DNA of 64,000 nt from Comamonadaceae bacterium (GTDB taxonomy: Bacteria > Pseudomonadota > Gammaproteobacteria > Burkholderiales > Burkholderiaceae_C). The notes beneath the pieces were generated by a model. It searched no databases and was not told the DNA's origin. It saw only the letters and a list, made by a program, of their open reading frames with translations. The stretch spans positions 186,001 to 250,000 of the forward strand of contig CANFOS010000001.1 of assembly GCA_947448735.1 (NCBI GenBank), given 5' to 3'. Below are positions 42,893 to 51,420 of this stretch, in pieces (position 1 is the first letter of the stretch; every line of letters begins with the position of its first letter). Position numbers and translations under genes: made by a program.

Positions 42893-44911
42893 TCAAATCA
42901 CCGTCAGGCCAATGTCCAGCCCGGAAAGTTCCAGTTGCAAATTAGCCAGCAGTTCGTCGGCTTTGCTGCCCACAAAGCAAGAGTTCAGCATCACCACCTG
43001 CGCAGGTGCGGCTTTGACGATGTCGGCCTTCAGCGCCTCGGTGTAGGGGTCAAAGCACAGCCACATCTCTTTGCTGTTGGGCATGCGCACGCGGTGCACC
43101 GTGGCCCCGGCCAGTTGCTTGGGCTTGCTGATGGCGTGCACACCCAAAGCGCCCAAGCCGTGCTTGAGCAGCAGCTCGGCCAACATGGCGGTTTGAGCTT
43201 CTGCCTGGCCGTTCGCTCCAACGCCTTCATTCCCGCGAAGGCTGGAATCCATCTTCTCCGCCCTTTGAAACAGCGCCAGCTGGTCGCGCAGGGCCGCTGC
43301 ATTGCCAGCGTTACCGCGCCAGACCTTGAAGTTGGACGGGCCCAAGGTGAAGTGGGCGCAAGCCAAGTCGGCGGTTTTGTCGGGGTGCTCGGCTTTGAGT
43401 TTGGCAATCACCTTGTCGATGCGGGCGCGGGTGATGTCGGCGATGGTGCGGTAACCGGCTTTGTAGGCCTCGCTGTCTTCGTCGAGGACTTCGGGCATTT
43501 GGACGGAGATGGATTGGCGATTGCCGTTGTCTTCTAGATTAAGTTCAGCCACTGCGGCTGTTGTCGTACCTGAACCTGCAAAGAAATCAAGAATTATCTC
43601 GTTTGAGCGAAGATTACTAATCCGACTTAAATGATTTACCAAACCAGTTGGTTTGGCGTAATCAAAAACATTTGCACCTAGTGTGCGTTTTATTTCGGTA
43701 CCACCGCTAGTTGTATTGAATTCAGATGATGTAATAAGGCTTCTAAATGGATAATCCCTTTCGACAGGCTCGCCATTGTGGTCAAAATATTGATATTGTT
43801 TTGAATATACGGCCCAGCGATTATTTAAGCCACGCTTTACAACCAAAAATTTTTCATTAAAGCCCCAGTCTGCCTTGGTTTTACTCCACCTCCAATTCCA
43901 GTCAGTTGTTTTATCATTTGCCCCTCCCGGCCAAATACTGGAGCCATCAGGAGCTCGAATTGGATAGTTAAGCGCCTCGCTGTAATGTTCAGCCCTCATC
44001 ATTCTGTCAAGTTTATTTAACCCGTACATCCCTCGAGTACCAACAAATTCATCCGAGAGTTTATAAATAGGGTTGTCAATCGATCTTCGACCAAAATCTG
44101 TGAGGATTTTATTCTTGGAATAAGTAAGAATATATTCATTTTCTTTAACGACTGCCTTTTCATCGTGTCCTCCGCCACTTTTGGATTGCCAATAAAACAA
44201 GGTCACAAAATTTTCGATCCCAAACACCTCATCACAAAGCAACTTCAAATTCGCCGCTTCGTTGTCATCAATACTGATAAATATCACCCCGTCATCACGC
44301 AATAAATTCCGCGCTAAATACAAACGCGGATACATCATCGACAACCAGGCGCTGTGGTACTGCCCGCTTTCTTTGCTGTTCTTTTTCCAGAGGTTTTGCT
44401 TGTTCAAAAACCCCGCTTCGTTTTTCTCGCCCGTGCGGCGCTGGTACTCGTCCAGCGTTTCTGAATAGTTGTCGGGGTACACAAAGCTGTCGCTGCCGGT
44501 GTTGTAGGGCGGGTCGATGTAGATCATCTTGACCTTGCCGTAGTAGCTTTTTTGCAGCACGCGCAGCACTTCTAGGTTTTCGCCCTCAATCAACATGTGT
44601 TGCGCCTGGGCCGGGTTGCCCGGGTCGGGCCGCAGGGTGTGGCTGCTGGTTTTTTGTATCTCGCGGCGGGCGGCGGTTTTGCCGGCCCATGACAGTTCGT
44701 AGTGTTCTAGCGGGTCGGCGATGCGATCAGGCTCCAGCAGGTCTTTGAGCTTGTCCAGGTTGAGCTGGTTGTCGCTGATGAGTTCAGGGGCGGTTTGCGC
44801 CAGCAGCGCCAGCAGTTCGGCTTTGCGTTGGGCCAAGGCGTCTGGGCTGTGGCCTAGGTCGGTTGGGGCGGCTGCCTGGGCCGCTGCGGGGGAAGAATCG
44901 GGGTGAGACAC
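42893..44911 (-). CDS. mod: Type III DNA methyltransferase, Mod subunit
   Basis: Beta-class N6-adenine methyltransferase and specificity subunit, 672 residues from GTG at 44911. Catalytic motif DPPYNTGSDSF (about 125-135) precedes the SAM motif LDFFAGSGTTTAAV (about 450). The region between holds the target-recognition part and is clearly AT-richer than its flanks (about 43550-44340). The N-terminus is unusual: the start codon lies inside repeat R3, so the native start may have been replaced. Residues around 565-577 (SSLRGNEGVGANG) are encoded by another dispersed repeat. The first gene of mod-DUF1016-res. Confidence 0.93.
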   Translation of the reverse strand: MSHPDSSPAAAQAAAPTDLGHSPDALAQRKAELLALLAQTAPELISDNQLNLDKLKDLLEPDRIADPLEHYELSWAGKTAARREIQKTSSHTLRPDPGNPAQAQHMLIEGENLEVLRVLQKSYYGKVKMIYIDPPYNTGSDSFVYPDNYSETLDEYQRRTGEKNEAGFLNKQNLWKKNSKESGQYHSAWLSMMYPRLYLARNLLRDDGVIFISIDDNEAANLKLLCDEVFGIENFVTLFYWQSKSGGGHDEKAVVKENEYILTYSKNKILTDFGRRSIDNPIYKLSDEFVGTRGMYGLNKLDRMMRAEHYSEALNYPIRAPDGSSIWPGGANDKTTDWNWRWSKTKADWGFNEKFLVVKRGLNNRWAVYSKQYQYFDHNGEPVERDYPFRSLITSSEFNTTSGGTEIKRTLGANVFDYAKPTGLVNHLSRISNLRSNEIILDFFAGSGTTTAAVAELNLEDNGNRQSISVQMPEVLDEDSEAYKAGYRTIADITRARIDKVIAKLKAEHPDKTADLACAHFTLGPSNFKVWRGNAGNAAALRDQLALFQRAEKMDSSLRGNEGVGANGQAEAQTAMLAELLLKHGLGALGVHAISKPKQLAGATVHRVRMPNSKEMWLCFDPYTEALKADIVKAAPAQVVMLNSCFVGSKADELLANLQLELSGLDIGLTVI
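43223..43259 (-). repeat. Palindromic dispersed repeat inside mod
   Basis: Minus strand: ATGGATTCCAGCCTTCGCGG then GAATGAAGG. This resembles the widespread repeat with TTCCCGCCTTCGCGGGAA. It is read in frame within mod. Confidence 0.6.
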
Positions 44912-45134
44912 CAATTTGACCAATCTGCTGTTGGATAGTTTGCTTCGATAAAAATAGCGCTGAATCCGGAAATGTGTAACCAAGTACTTGTTTCAAGATG
45001 TATCTTATTCTGAAGGATAAATCACAGCCCGACCATCTTTTGGATGAACAAATTGCTAGGGGAAACGATGACCAAGCGCCATCGTGTGCAGGCGCGTCTT
45101 TTACGCTACTCCTGATTTGATAGCTGCTTGCATA
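44896..45134 (+). repeat. Repeat R3 plus 240-base accompanying repeat, copy 1
   Basis: Starts with the inverted 24-base motif (AATCGGGGTGAGACACCAATT, 44896-44916) and continues with about 220 bases that recur at 53173-53412 (for example TTGTTTCAAGATGT, AAATTGCTAGGGGAAAC, TTTACGCTACTCCTGATTT). A ribosome-site-like AGGGGAAAC precedes a 15-codon frame MTKRHRVQARLL ending in TGA, like the start of an IS3-family OrfA. The segment ends in an AT-type repeat (45111-45170). Confidence 0.75.
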
Positions 45135-45336
45135 AGCATTTGTTGGGGTAGAGGCCGATTTAGCCCCTGAAGCGGCCTAAAACGGCCTAAAAGCGTCTTG
45201 GTATGTGGCCGCTGTCTTGGCAATCACCGCACCCGGCAGGCGCGGGGCGGGTTGGGTTTTGCCGCCGGGTTTGCCGTTGATGAGGAAGAACTGGTGTCCG
45301 CCCCCAGCTAACACTCAATTAACGCTCAATCACTTG
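45135..45336. other. Gene-free remnant region before the LysR gene
   Basis: After the AT-type repeat there is GC-rich sequence at about 45200-45310. On the minus strand it reads HQFFLINGKPGGKTQPAPRL and so looks like a gene fragment that I cannot name. No intact gene is supported. Confidence 0.4.
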
Positions 45337-46233
45337 CTATTCATGCAAATGCGCATGCAAGAACTGGCGGAAATAGGCCATTGCCGGTGCCTCGGTTCGC
45401 CCGGCAAGCGTCACATAGGCAAAGCGTGCCGTGGCCTGTAAGCGGGGTTTGATGTGCAGCTCTACCATGCTGCCATCCTTGAGCCGGTCACGTGCCGCTG
45501 CAATCGCCCCCAGATAGATGGCGTCAGTCTGTGCCACGGTGGCAAGCTGGGCGTTGATGTCGTCGCAGCGCAGGGTCACCATTTCAGCCGGGTTAGCCTG
45601 CAGGCCATATTGGTCCACAAGCGCCCGCGCCACCTCATCCGACAGCGGCGTGCACGCCACTGGAAAGCGCAACACGTCTGACAGGCTGACCGACCTCTTG
45701 CGGCTCAAAGGATGTTTGTCACGGGTCACAAAGCCCGCCTGGAGTTCGACCAGCGACTCGATGTTGAGGTCAGCGCCCGGTATCACGCGGCGCATGTCCA
45801 CCACCATGGCGTCGAGCTGGCGGCTGCGCAGCTGCTGGATCTGCAACTCTACCGGCCCTTGCGTGACGGCCACCCGCATCCCTGGCTGAGAGGCGGCTGC
45901 GCACATCAGGGGCACCATCAACAGGGCAGCGGGGCCAGAACCCAAGCCCACGCTGATAGCGCCACGGCCGCCATCTTTGAGCAGCTTGGCGCTGTGGCGC
46001 AACTCAGACGCGTCCCGAACAATATGCCGCGCCCGGGCCACCACGTCCAGGCCCAGCGGGGTGAGCTCATTGCGCTTGCCAATGCGGTCCAGCACCTTGC
46101 CGCCCAAGTCGTCCTCAAGGCTTTGAATGCTGCGGCTCAGAGCCGATTGGGTGATGAACAGTTTCTCGGCAGCACGACTGAACGAACCGGTGTCGGCCAG
46201 GGCCAGCAGGTGTTCCAGGTGCTTGATGTTCAC
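45337..46233 (-). CDS. LysR-family transcriptional regulator
   Basis: The 298-residue regulator has an N-terminal winged helix-turn-helix (MNIKHLEHLLALADTGSFSRAAEKLFITQSALSRSIQSLE) and a periplasmic-binding-like sensor domain. It is divergent from the TTT receptor gene, which starts 154 bases away. By the usual LysR arrangement it probably controls the receptor, amidohydrolase and dadA genes in response to one of their substrates. Confidence 0.92.
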   Translation of the reverse strand: MNIKHLEHLLALADTGSFSRAAEKLFITQSALSRSIQSLEDDLGGKVLDRIGKRNELTPLGLDVVARARHIVRDASELRHSAKLLKDGGRGAISVGLGSGPAALLMVPLMCAAASQPGMRVAVTQGPVELQIQQLRSRQLDAMVVDMRRVIPGADLNIESLVELQAGFVTRDKHPLSRKRSVSLSDVLRFPVACTPLSDEVARALVDQYGLQANPAEMVTLRCDDINAQLATVAQTDAIYLGAIAAARDRLKDGSMVELHIKPRLQATARFAYVTLAGRTEAPAMAYFRQFLHAHLHE

Positions 46234-46290
46234 AGCCGATTGCGTTCTTTATTTATGAGGAAAATGAATGATAACAAGGAAAATAAGTCA

Positions 46291-46320
46291 TTGGACACAT
46301 TGAATTGAGCCGCCTACGAT
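46291..46320 (+). promoter_or_regulatory. Candidate promoter of the TTT/amidohydrolase/dadA cluster
   Basis: TTGGAC (46291-46296), an 18-base spacer and TACGAT (46315-46320). AATGA/TCATT arms just upstream (about 46264-46293) could be part of a LysR site. CCCATTAACCA is repeated twice further down (about 46344-46366). Confidence 0.4.
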
Positions 46321-46386
46321 TCGAGTCAGCCTCTCTTAACCGTCCCATTAACCATCCCATTAACCACCCTTTTTTTGGAGCCCGCC

Positions 46387-47376
46387 ATGCACCCCACCCC
46401 CCGCGCATTGATTCGTCATTGCAGTGCACTGTTTGCAGGCCTTGCGTTGGCCGCAGCCGTTGCCGCGCAGACCTACCCGTCCAAACCCGTCAGCATGATC
46501 GTGGCTTTCCCTCCGGGCGGTGGCTCCGATGTGCTGGGCCGCGCTGTTGGCAAAGGCATGGCAGACGTGTTCGGCCAGCCCATCATTGTCGAAAACGTCG
46601 TGGGCGTCGGTGGCTCGCTGGGGGTGCTCAAGGCAGCCAATGCCCAGCCTGATGGCTACACCCTGTTGGCGGGCTCGCCTCTGGAGCTCATTTACACGCC
46701 GCTGGGTGTGGCTGCCGCCAAAAACAAACCCGAAGACATGCGCCTGGCTGCGCTGGTGGGCTACACACCGATTGCGATCGCTGTGCGCAAGGACTTGCCT
46801 GTGAACACGCTGGAGGAGTTTGTCGCGTTTGCCAAGAAGGCAGAAAAGCCGCTGAGCTATGGCTCGACGGGCGTGGGCTCCCTCTACCACCTGATGGCTG
46901 AAAAAGCCCTGCAAGCAGCCGGTGCACGCGGCTTGCACGCGCCCTACAACGGCATGGCGCCCTACCTCAAGGACTTGATGGGCGGTGTGCTTGACTTTGC
47001 GGTCGTCCCCCTGGTTGGCCCGGTGATAGGTGCCATCGAGAGTGGTCAGATCAAAGCGCTGGCCCTGGCCTCTAGCCAACCCTTGGCACGCCTGCCCAAG
47101 CTGCCCCTGGCAAGCGCCACCAAAGGCTTTGAAGACTATCAGTTCAGCATCTGGATTGGCGTTGCAGCCAGTGCCAAGACGCCAGATTCACAAATAGCTG
47201 CCGTGCACAAAGCCACCTATACCGCCCTGGGCAACCCAGAGATTCGCAAAATCATTGAGACCGCAGGCAGCACCGTGGCCGAACCCATGACCCTGGCACA
47301 GCTTGACGCCTTCTACAAAAAAGAAGCGGTCAAAGCTGCGGCGATTGCCAAGGCTATCAAGCTCGAACCGCTGTAA
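46387..47376 (+). CDS. Tripartite tricarboxylate transporter (Bug family) receptor
   Basis: Periplasmic solute-binding receptor of the Bug type, very abundant in Burkholderiales. It has 329 residues from the ATG at 46387 (GGAG ribosome site) and a signal peptide ending AAAVAAQ. The mature N-terminus YPSKPVSMIVAFPPGGGSDVLGRAVGKGM is diagnostic. No TctA/TctB membrane genes are adjacent. It is followed 4 bases later by the amidohydrolase gene, so the ligand may be an N-acyl amino acid or a related carboxylate (inference). Confidence 0.92.
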   Translation: MHPTPRALIRHCSALFAGLALAAAVAAQTYPSKPVSMIVAFPPGGGSDVLGRAVGKGMADVFGQPIIVENVVGVGGSLGVLKAANAQPDGYTLLAGSPLELIYTPLGVAAAKNKPEDMRLAALVGYTPIAIAVRKDLPVNTLEEFVAFAKKAEKPLSYGSTGVGSLYHLMAEKALQAAGARGLHAPYNGMAPYLKDLMGGVLDFAVVPLVGPVIGAIESGQIKALALASSQPLARLPKLPLASATKGFEDYQFSIWIGVAASAKTPDSQIAAVHKATYTALGNPEIRKIIETAGSTVAEPMTLAQLDAFYKKEAVKAAAIAKAIKLEPL

Positions 47377-47380
47377 ACCC

Positions 47381-48562
47381 ATGTCAGCCACCTTGTCAGC
47401 CCTGCAATCTCGCGCAAGTGCCTTTACTGCGCTGCGTCGTGACATTCACCAGCACCCCGAGATCGGTTTTGAGGAGTTTCGCACCAGCGACCTGGTGGCA
47501 GAGCGCTTGCAGCACTGGGGCTATGAAGTCACACGCGGCCTGGGTGGCACGGGTGTGGTGGGTCAGCTCAAACGCGGCAGCGGCGCACGCAAGCTGGGCT
47601 TGCGGGCTGACATGGACGCGTTGCCGATTCAGGAAACCACCGGCCTGCCCCATGCCAGTTGCCACGCGGGTTTGATGCATGCCTGCGGCCATGACGGACA
47701 CACCGCCATGCTGCTGGCTGCGGCCGAACATCTGGCAACGTCCACCACGTTTGATGGCACGCTGAACTTGATCTTTCAGCCCGCTGAAGAAAGCCTGGGT
47801 GGCGCGCGCAAGATGATGGAAGACGGCCTGTTTGACCGCTTTCCGTGCGACGCGATCTTTGCCATGCACAACCTGCCCGGCTTTCGGCCAGGCCAGTTGC
47901 TGCTGCGCGAAGGCGCAACCATGGCATCGAGCGAAAACATTCTGGTGCACATTGAAGGCAAAGGCGGCCACGGTGCCATGCCGCACCTGAGCGCTGACCC
48001 GGTCGTTGCGGGCGCGGCCATTGTCATGGCGCTGCAAACCATCGTTTCGCGCAACGTGCCACCCCTGCACATGGCCGTGATCACCGTCGGCTCTTTTCAG
48101 TCGGGTGTGGCCAACAACGTCATCCCCCAAAACGCCACGCTCAAGCTCAGCGTGCGGGCGCTGGATAGGGGTGTGCGAGAGCTGCTGCGCAAGCGCATCG
48201 TTGAGGTGGTTGAGTTGCAGGCGCAAAGTTATGGCGTGACCGCGCAAGTCGAGTTTTTGCCCGGTTACCCGGTGCTGGTCAACACCCCGGCAGAGACAGA
48301 AATAGCCCGCGAAGTGGCTACGGCACTGGTGGGCGCAGACAACGTGGTGCGCCAAACCGAGCCGCTTACCGCCAGTGAAGACTTTGCCTACATGCTCGAC
48401 CAGGTGCCTGGCAGCTATCTGTTCATCGGCAATGGCGATGCCGACAACGGCGGGCACGGTGCCTGCATGGTGCACAACCCCAATTACGACTTTGAAGACC
48501 GCAACATCCCTGTGGGCGCTGCGTTCTGGGTGGCGTTGACAGAGCGCTTTTTGTCGTCTTGA
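47381..48562 (+). CDS. M20-family amidohydrolase (hippurate hydrolase-like)
   Basis: Metal-dependent amidohydrolase of 393 residues, removing an acyl group from an N-acyl amino acid. The ATG at 47381 lies 4 bases after the receptor stop. Metal-site segments are LRADMDALPIQE, MHACGHDGHTAMLLAAAEHL, and FQPAEESLGGARKM with the catalytic Glu pair. The dimerisation domain holds GKGGHGAMPH. The following dadA-type gene suggests that a freed amino acid is oxidised next. Confidence 0.93.
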   Translation: MSATLSALQSRASAFTALRRDIHQHPEIGFEEFRTSDLVAERLQHWGYEVTRGLGGTGVVGQLKRGSGARKLGLRADMDALPIQETTGLPHASCHAGLMHACGHDGHTAMLLAAAEHLATSTTFDGTLNLIFQPAEESLGGARKMMEDGLFDRFPCDAIFAMHNLPGFRPGQLLLREGATMASSENILVHIEGKGGHGAMPHLSADPVVAGAAIVMALQTIVSRNVPPLHMAVITVGSFQSGVANNVIPQNATLKLSVRALDRGVRELLRKRIVEVVELQAQSYGVTAQVEFLPGYPVLVNTPAETEIAREVATALVGADNVVRQTEPLTASEDFAYMLDQVPGSYLFIGNGDADNGGHGACMVHNPNYDFEDRNIPVGAAFWVALTERFLSS

Positions 48563-48590
48563 CACCCTGACTTGTTTGGAGATCTGAACC

Positions 48591-49883
48591 ATGACATCAA
48601 CCGCAACATCCATCGCAGTCATAGGCGGCGGCATCACCGGCGTCACCACGGCTTATGCCTTGGCCAAGCGCGGCTTGACCGTCACGCTGTTTGAGAAAAA
48701 CCGCTACGTGGCCATGGAAACATCGTTTGCCAACGGCGGCCAGTTGTCCGCGTCCAATGCCGAGGTATGGAACCACTGGTCCACCATCCTCAAGGGCATG
48801 AAGTGGATGTTGACAAGCGACGCACCGCTCTTGGTCAACCCCAAGCCCAGCTGGCACAAGCTGAGCTGGTTTGTCGAGTTCATCAGCAACATCCCGCATT
48901 ACGAACGCAACACCGTGGCGTCGGCTCGCCTTGCCATTGACGCGCGTGACCATTTGTTTGCCTGGGCGCAGGCAGAAGGCGTGGATTTCGACCTTAAAAA
49001 AGAGGGCATCCTGCACATCTACCGCGAGAAAAAGGGCTTTGACCACGCCGGTGAAGTAAGCAAGATGCTGGCCCAAGGCGGCTTGCCCCGCCGTGCCGTC
49101 ACGCCAAGCGAAATGAAAGCGATTGAGCCCACGCTGGCCGGCACTTACTACGGCGGCTACTTCACCGAGAGCGACTCCACCGGCGACATTCACAAGTTCA
49201 CGACGGGCATGGCGCGAGCCGCTGAGCGCCTGGGTGTGCAGTGCCTGTATGGGCAAGACGTTCTGTCGCTCCACAGCGATGGCGCCAAGGCTGAAGTGAC
49301 CGTGGCTAACAGCGCGGCCGAAGGTGGCGGCCATGTCACGCACCAGTTTGATGGGCTGGTGGTTTGCGCCGGCGTCGAGAGCCGCAGCTTTGCCGCGCAG
49401 CTGGGCGACAGGGTCAACATCTACCCGGTCAAGGGTTATTCCATCACCGTCAACCTGCCCGACGCACAAAGTCAGTCGGCGGCACCCAGCGTGAGTCTGC
49501 TGGACGACGAGACCAAGCTGGTGACCAGCCGCTTGGGCGCAGATCGTTTCCGCGTTGCCGGTACCGCCGAATTCAACGGCTACAACAAAGACATTCGCGC
49601 CGACCGCATCCGGCCCCTCATTGCTTGGGTGAACCAGTGCTTCCCCGGCGTCAACACCCGCCAGGTTGTGCCCTGGGCCGGCCTGCGCCCGATGATGCCC
49701 AACATGATGCCGCGCGTAGGCCGGGGCAAATTAGCCAACGTGTTCTACAACACCGGGCATGGCCATTTGGGCTGGACGCTGTCTGCGGTGACGGCGGACA
49801 TGGTGGGGGGCGTGGTGCATAGCGCCTTCAAGCCCAGCGTGCTGGTGGCCACTGGCAAGCCCCAACCGGTTTTTCAGGCTTGA
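48591..49883 (+). CDS. dadA: D-amino-acid dehydrogenase
   Basis: FAD enzyme that oxidises D-amino acids to 2-oxo acids and passes electrons to the respiratory chain. It has 430 residues: N-terminal FAD motif SIAVIGGGITGVTTAYALAKRGLTVTLFEK, then the DadA-type ANGGQLSASNAEVWN, and a C-terminal FYNTGHGHLGWTLSAVTADMV. It closes the receptor-amidohydrolase-dehydrogenase set, consistent with use of N-acyl-D-amino acids as an inferred pathway. A livF 3' remnant begins 29 bases later on the other strand. Confidence 0.93.
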   Translation: MTSTATSIAVIGGGITGVTTAYALAKRGLTVTLFEKNRYVAMETSFANGGQLSASNAEVWNHWSTILKGMKWMLTSDAPLLVNPKPSWHKLSWFVEFISNIPHYERNTVASARLAIDARDHLFAWAQAEGVDFDLKKEGILHIYREKKGFDHAGEVSKMLAQGGLPRRAVTPSEMKAIEPTLAGTYYGGYFTESDSTGDIHKFTTGMARAAERLGVQCLYGQDVLSLHSDGAKAEVTVANSAAEGGGHVTHQFDGLVVCAGVESRSFAAQLGDRVNIYPVKGYSITVNLPDAQSQSAAPSVSLLDDETKLVTSRLGADRFRVAGTAEFNGYNKDIRADRIRPLIAWVNQCFPGVNTRQVVPWAGLRPMMPNMMPRVGRGKLANVFYNTGHGHLGWTLSAVTADMVGGVVHSAFKPSVLVATGKPQPVFQA

Positions 49884-49911
49884 GGCTGTGCGCTGTTGTC
49901 CTGTGTTGTGG

Positions 49912-50018
49912 TCACGCGTTCGCCGCGGTTTTTTGAACGCTGTGGGCAACATGCCCGCTGCCCAGAAACAAACGCTCAATGTTCGGGTCGGCCAGCAGGT
50001 CGGAGGCTTTTTTGCGGA
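49912..50018 (-). pseudogene. livF 3' remnant A
   Basis: Minus-strand frame reads KKASDLLADPNIERLFLGSG and continues to a stop at 49912. This is the C-terminus of a branched-chain amino-acid ABC transporter ATPase (LivF). It is cut immediately before repeat R4 (50021); only about 35 codons remain. Confidence 0.8.
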
Positions 50019-50020
50019 AG

Positions 50021-50044
50021 AATTGGAATCTGAGCCCGATTAAC
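50021..50044 (+). repeat. 24-base repeat R4
   Basis: AATTGGAATCTGAGC, ending CCGATTAAC. It truncates livF remnant A on one side, and its last seven bases form the outer core of attC-like site 1 on the other. Confidence 0.8.
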
Positions 50045-50097
50045 GGATTTACCTTGGCCGCATGCCGCAATAGGTCCGGTTGAGCAAATGGTTAGGC
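50038..50097 (-). other. attC-like recombination site 1
   Basis: Read on the minus strand: left core GCCTAAC (50097-50091), 46 bases with imperfect inner pairing, right core GTTAATC (50044-50038). The stop codon of the AbiU2 gene (TAA, 50094-50092) lies within the left core, which is common in integron cassettes. Total 60 bases. Confidence 0.6.
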
Positions 50098-50763
50098 ATC
50101 ACTCCACTTGCCTTTACGCCAGTCATCAAATGGAAGGGCGCGTTCCTGAATGAGTTCTTCGTAGCGAAGCCCTGCGCGCAGTGTTGCCAATAGTGCTCCT
50201 GATCCGTCATTTAAGATGAAGTGTTCGTATCCCCACTCGCTGTCGTTGTAGTGGGCTTCGATCTCGTTCATGTAGTCGCGGACGGTTTCGAGGGCGTCTT
50301 CGATCATTTGCCGAGACACGCCGGGAAGCGGCTTCGGCAACTGCTTCATCGCGGTCGGGAGGTCCAAGTGGGCGAGTGTCTTGTGCCGCCGCACACGGAA
50401 CACTTGGCATTGGCTAAGAATCTTGTCGAGCAGCAGGCGGCATCTGGCCGTCAGAGCGGGGGCACCGTGATTGTGAAGCTGACATTGAAGCTGTTCGAGC
50501 GAAAGGTTGTCGTGTTTTCCGCTACTTGCAGGATCGGTCAATTTGCTCAGGCAGACCTGTACTTCGTCAAGTAATACATCCTGAATGATGTAGAAAAAGG
50601 TGCCGGCGGCTTCATTCAGGAGTTCGATCCTCTTCGGGGTCTCTGCGAACAGTTCTCTGTACGTCAGCCATCGCCCATGCATCCACGTGATTTCAGATTG
50701 GAGTTCATCGTAAATCGCGATGAACTGAACCGGTATTTTGGAGAGATTGGCGGGGGAGGACAT
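50092..50763 (-). CDS. AbiU2/HEPN-domain protein
   Basis: The 223-residue protein resembles the AbiU2 HEPN family: IYDELQSEITWMHGRWLTYRELF at the N-terminus and a candidate RNase motif VRRHKTLAHLD (Arg-x4-6-His) near residue 130. HEPN proteins of this type act in abortive infection or toxin systems by cutting RNA. It starts 13 bases after the right core of attC-like site 2, its short leader being usual for cassette genes, and stops within site 1. Its identification as AbiU2 rests on pattern recognition. Confidence 0.7.
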   Translation of the reverse strand: MSSPANLSKIPVQFIAIYDELQSEITWMHGRWLTYRELFAETPKRIELLNEAAGTFFYIIQDVLLDEVQVCLSKLTDPASSGKHDNLSLEQLQCQLHNHGAPALTARCRLLLDKILSQCQVFRVRRHKTLAHLDLPTAMKQLPKPLPGVSRQMIEDALETVRDYMNEIEAHYNDSEWGYEHFILNDGSGALLATLRAGLRYEELIQERALPFDDWRKGKWSDA

Positions 50764-50775
50764 GGTGTTTGTGAT

Positions 50776-50833
50776 ACGTAACGTTGGACTTCAGGAGCGG
50801 CCTACGGCCGTTGCGTGCAATGACAGGTTAGCT
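50776..50833 (-). other. attC-like recombination site 2
   Basis: Minus strand: left core AGCTAAC (50833-50827), right core GTTACGT (50782-50776), with CGGCC-GTA-GGCCG as central hairpin. On the plus strand it begins GTAACGTTGGACTTCAGG, which resembles attC sites I know from environmental cassettes. 58 bases. The best of the three sites. Confidence 0.7.
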
Positions 50834-50834
50834 C

Positions 50835-51413
50835 TTACCCCACAAATTTAGCCTCGGCCTCAGCTAGTACTTTTTCGTAGAACCTATACGCGGTTTTTGC
50901 GATTGCAATGACGTTGGTTGGATCAACGCGGCTTCCAAGATGCGAGGTGGGAACCTCGTACTTTCTGCCTCTATTGGTTACGGGAAGGAGGCGAATTCGT
51001 GGTGGCAGAAGATCTATGCGAATTGCTTGCGGCGACCGAAGCTCCACTATTTGACCGTTCCGAATTTCCATTCTTTCAATGAACAGACTGTTTCCGGAAG
51101 CCGGATTGATGTCAATGCCTCCGGGTTGCCTTTCACTGATTGCGTTGACGGTGTGCTCCTCAGCCCCTCGTGATTGGATCAAATATAGAAGAAGCTCATC
51201 ACTCTTTCGTTGTTGCTCGACCTTGCCTTGCCAGCCGCTCCACTTTGGACTTTTGCCGAAATGCGCTTGCGCTTTGTTCCAAGAGCGTTCGGTTCTGCGC
51301 AAGAACTCTTTCCACTGCTCTTCGAACTGCCCAAGGGATTCAGAACTCTCCATTGCCGAAATGGCTTCTTTGGCTTTCTCGAGCTCGATGAATGGTTGAT
51401 CGGAATGCTGCAT
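50835..51413 (-). CDS. Unknown cassette-type protein (192 residues)
   Basis: I do not recognise a family. The N-terminal 90 residues are helical and charged (IELEKAKEAISAMESSE, WKEFLRRTERSWNKAQAHFG). A middle part follows with HTVNAISERQPGGIDINPASGNSLFIERME, and a C-terminal part ends FYEKVLAEAEAKF. There is no membrane segment. It starts 8 bases from attC-like site 3 and its stop lies one base from site 2, so it is bounded like an integron gene cassette. GC content is lower than in core genes. Confidence 0.65.
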   Translation of the reverse strand: MQHSDQPFIELEKAKEAISAMESSESLGQFEEQWKEFLRRTERSWNKAQAHFGKSPKWSGWQGKVEQQRKSDELLLYLIQSRGAEEHTVNAISERQPGGIDINPASGNSLFIERMEIRNGQIVELRSPQAIRIDLLPPRIRLLPVTNRGRKYEVPTSHLGSRVDPTNVIAIAKTAYRFYEKVLAEAEAKFVG

Positions 51414-51420
51414 CAGTGAA

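Noticed and set aside
45067..45114. 15-codon MTKR frame as a gene
   Set aside because: It occurs twice within the 240-base repeat and ends at once. It is better explained as the start of a lost transposase gene.
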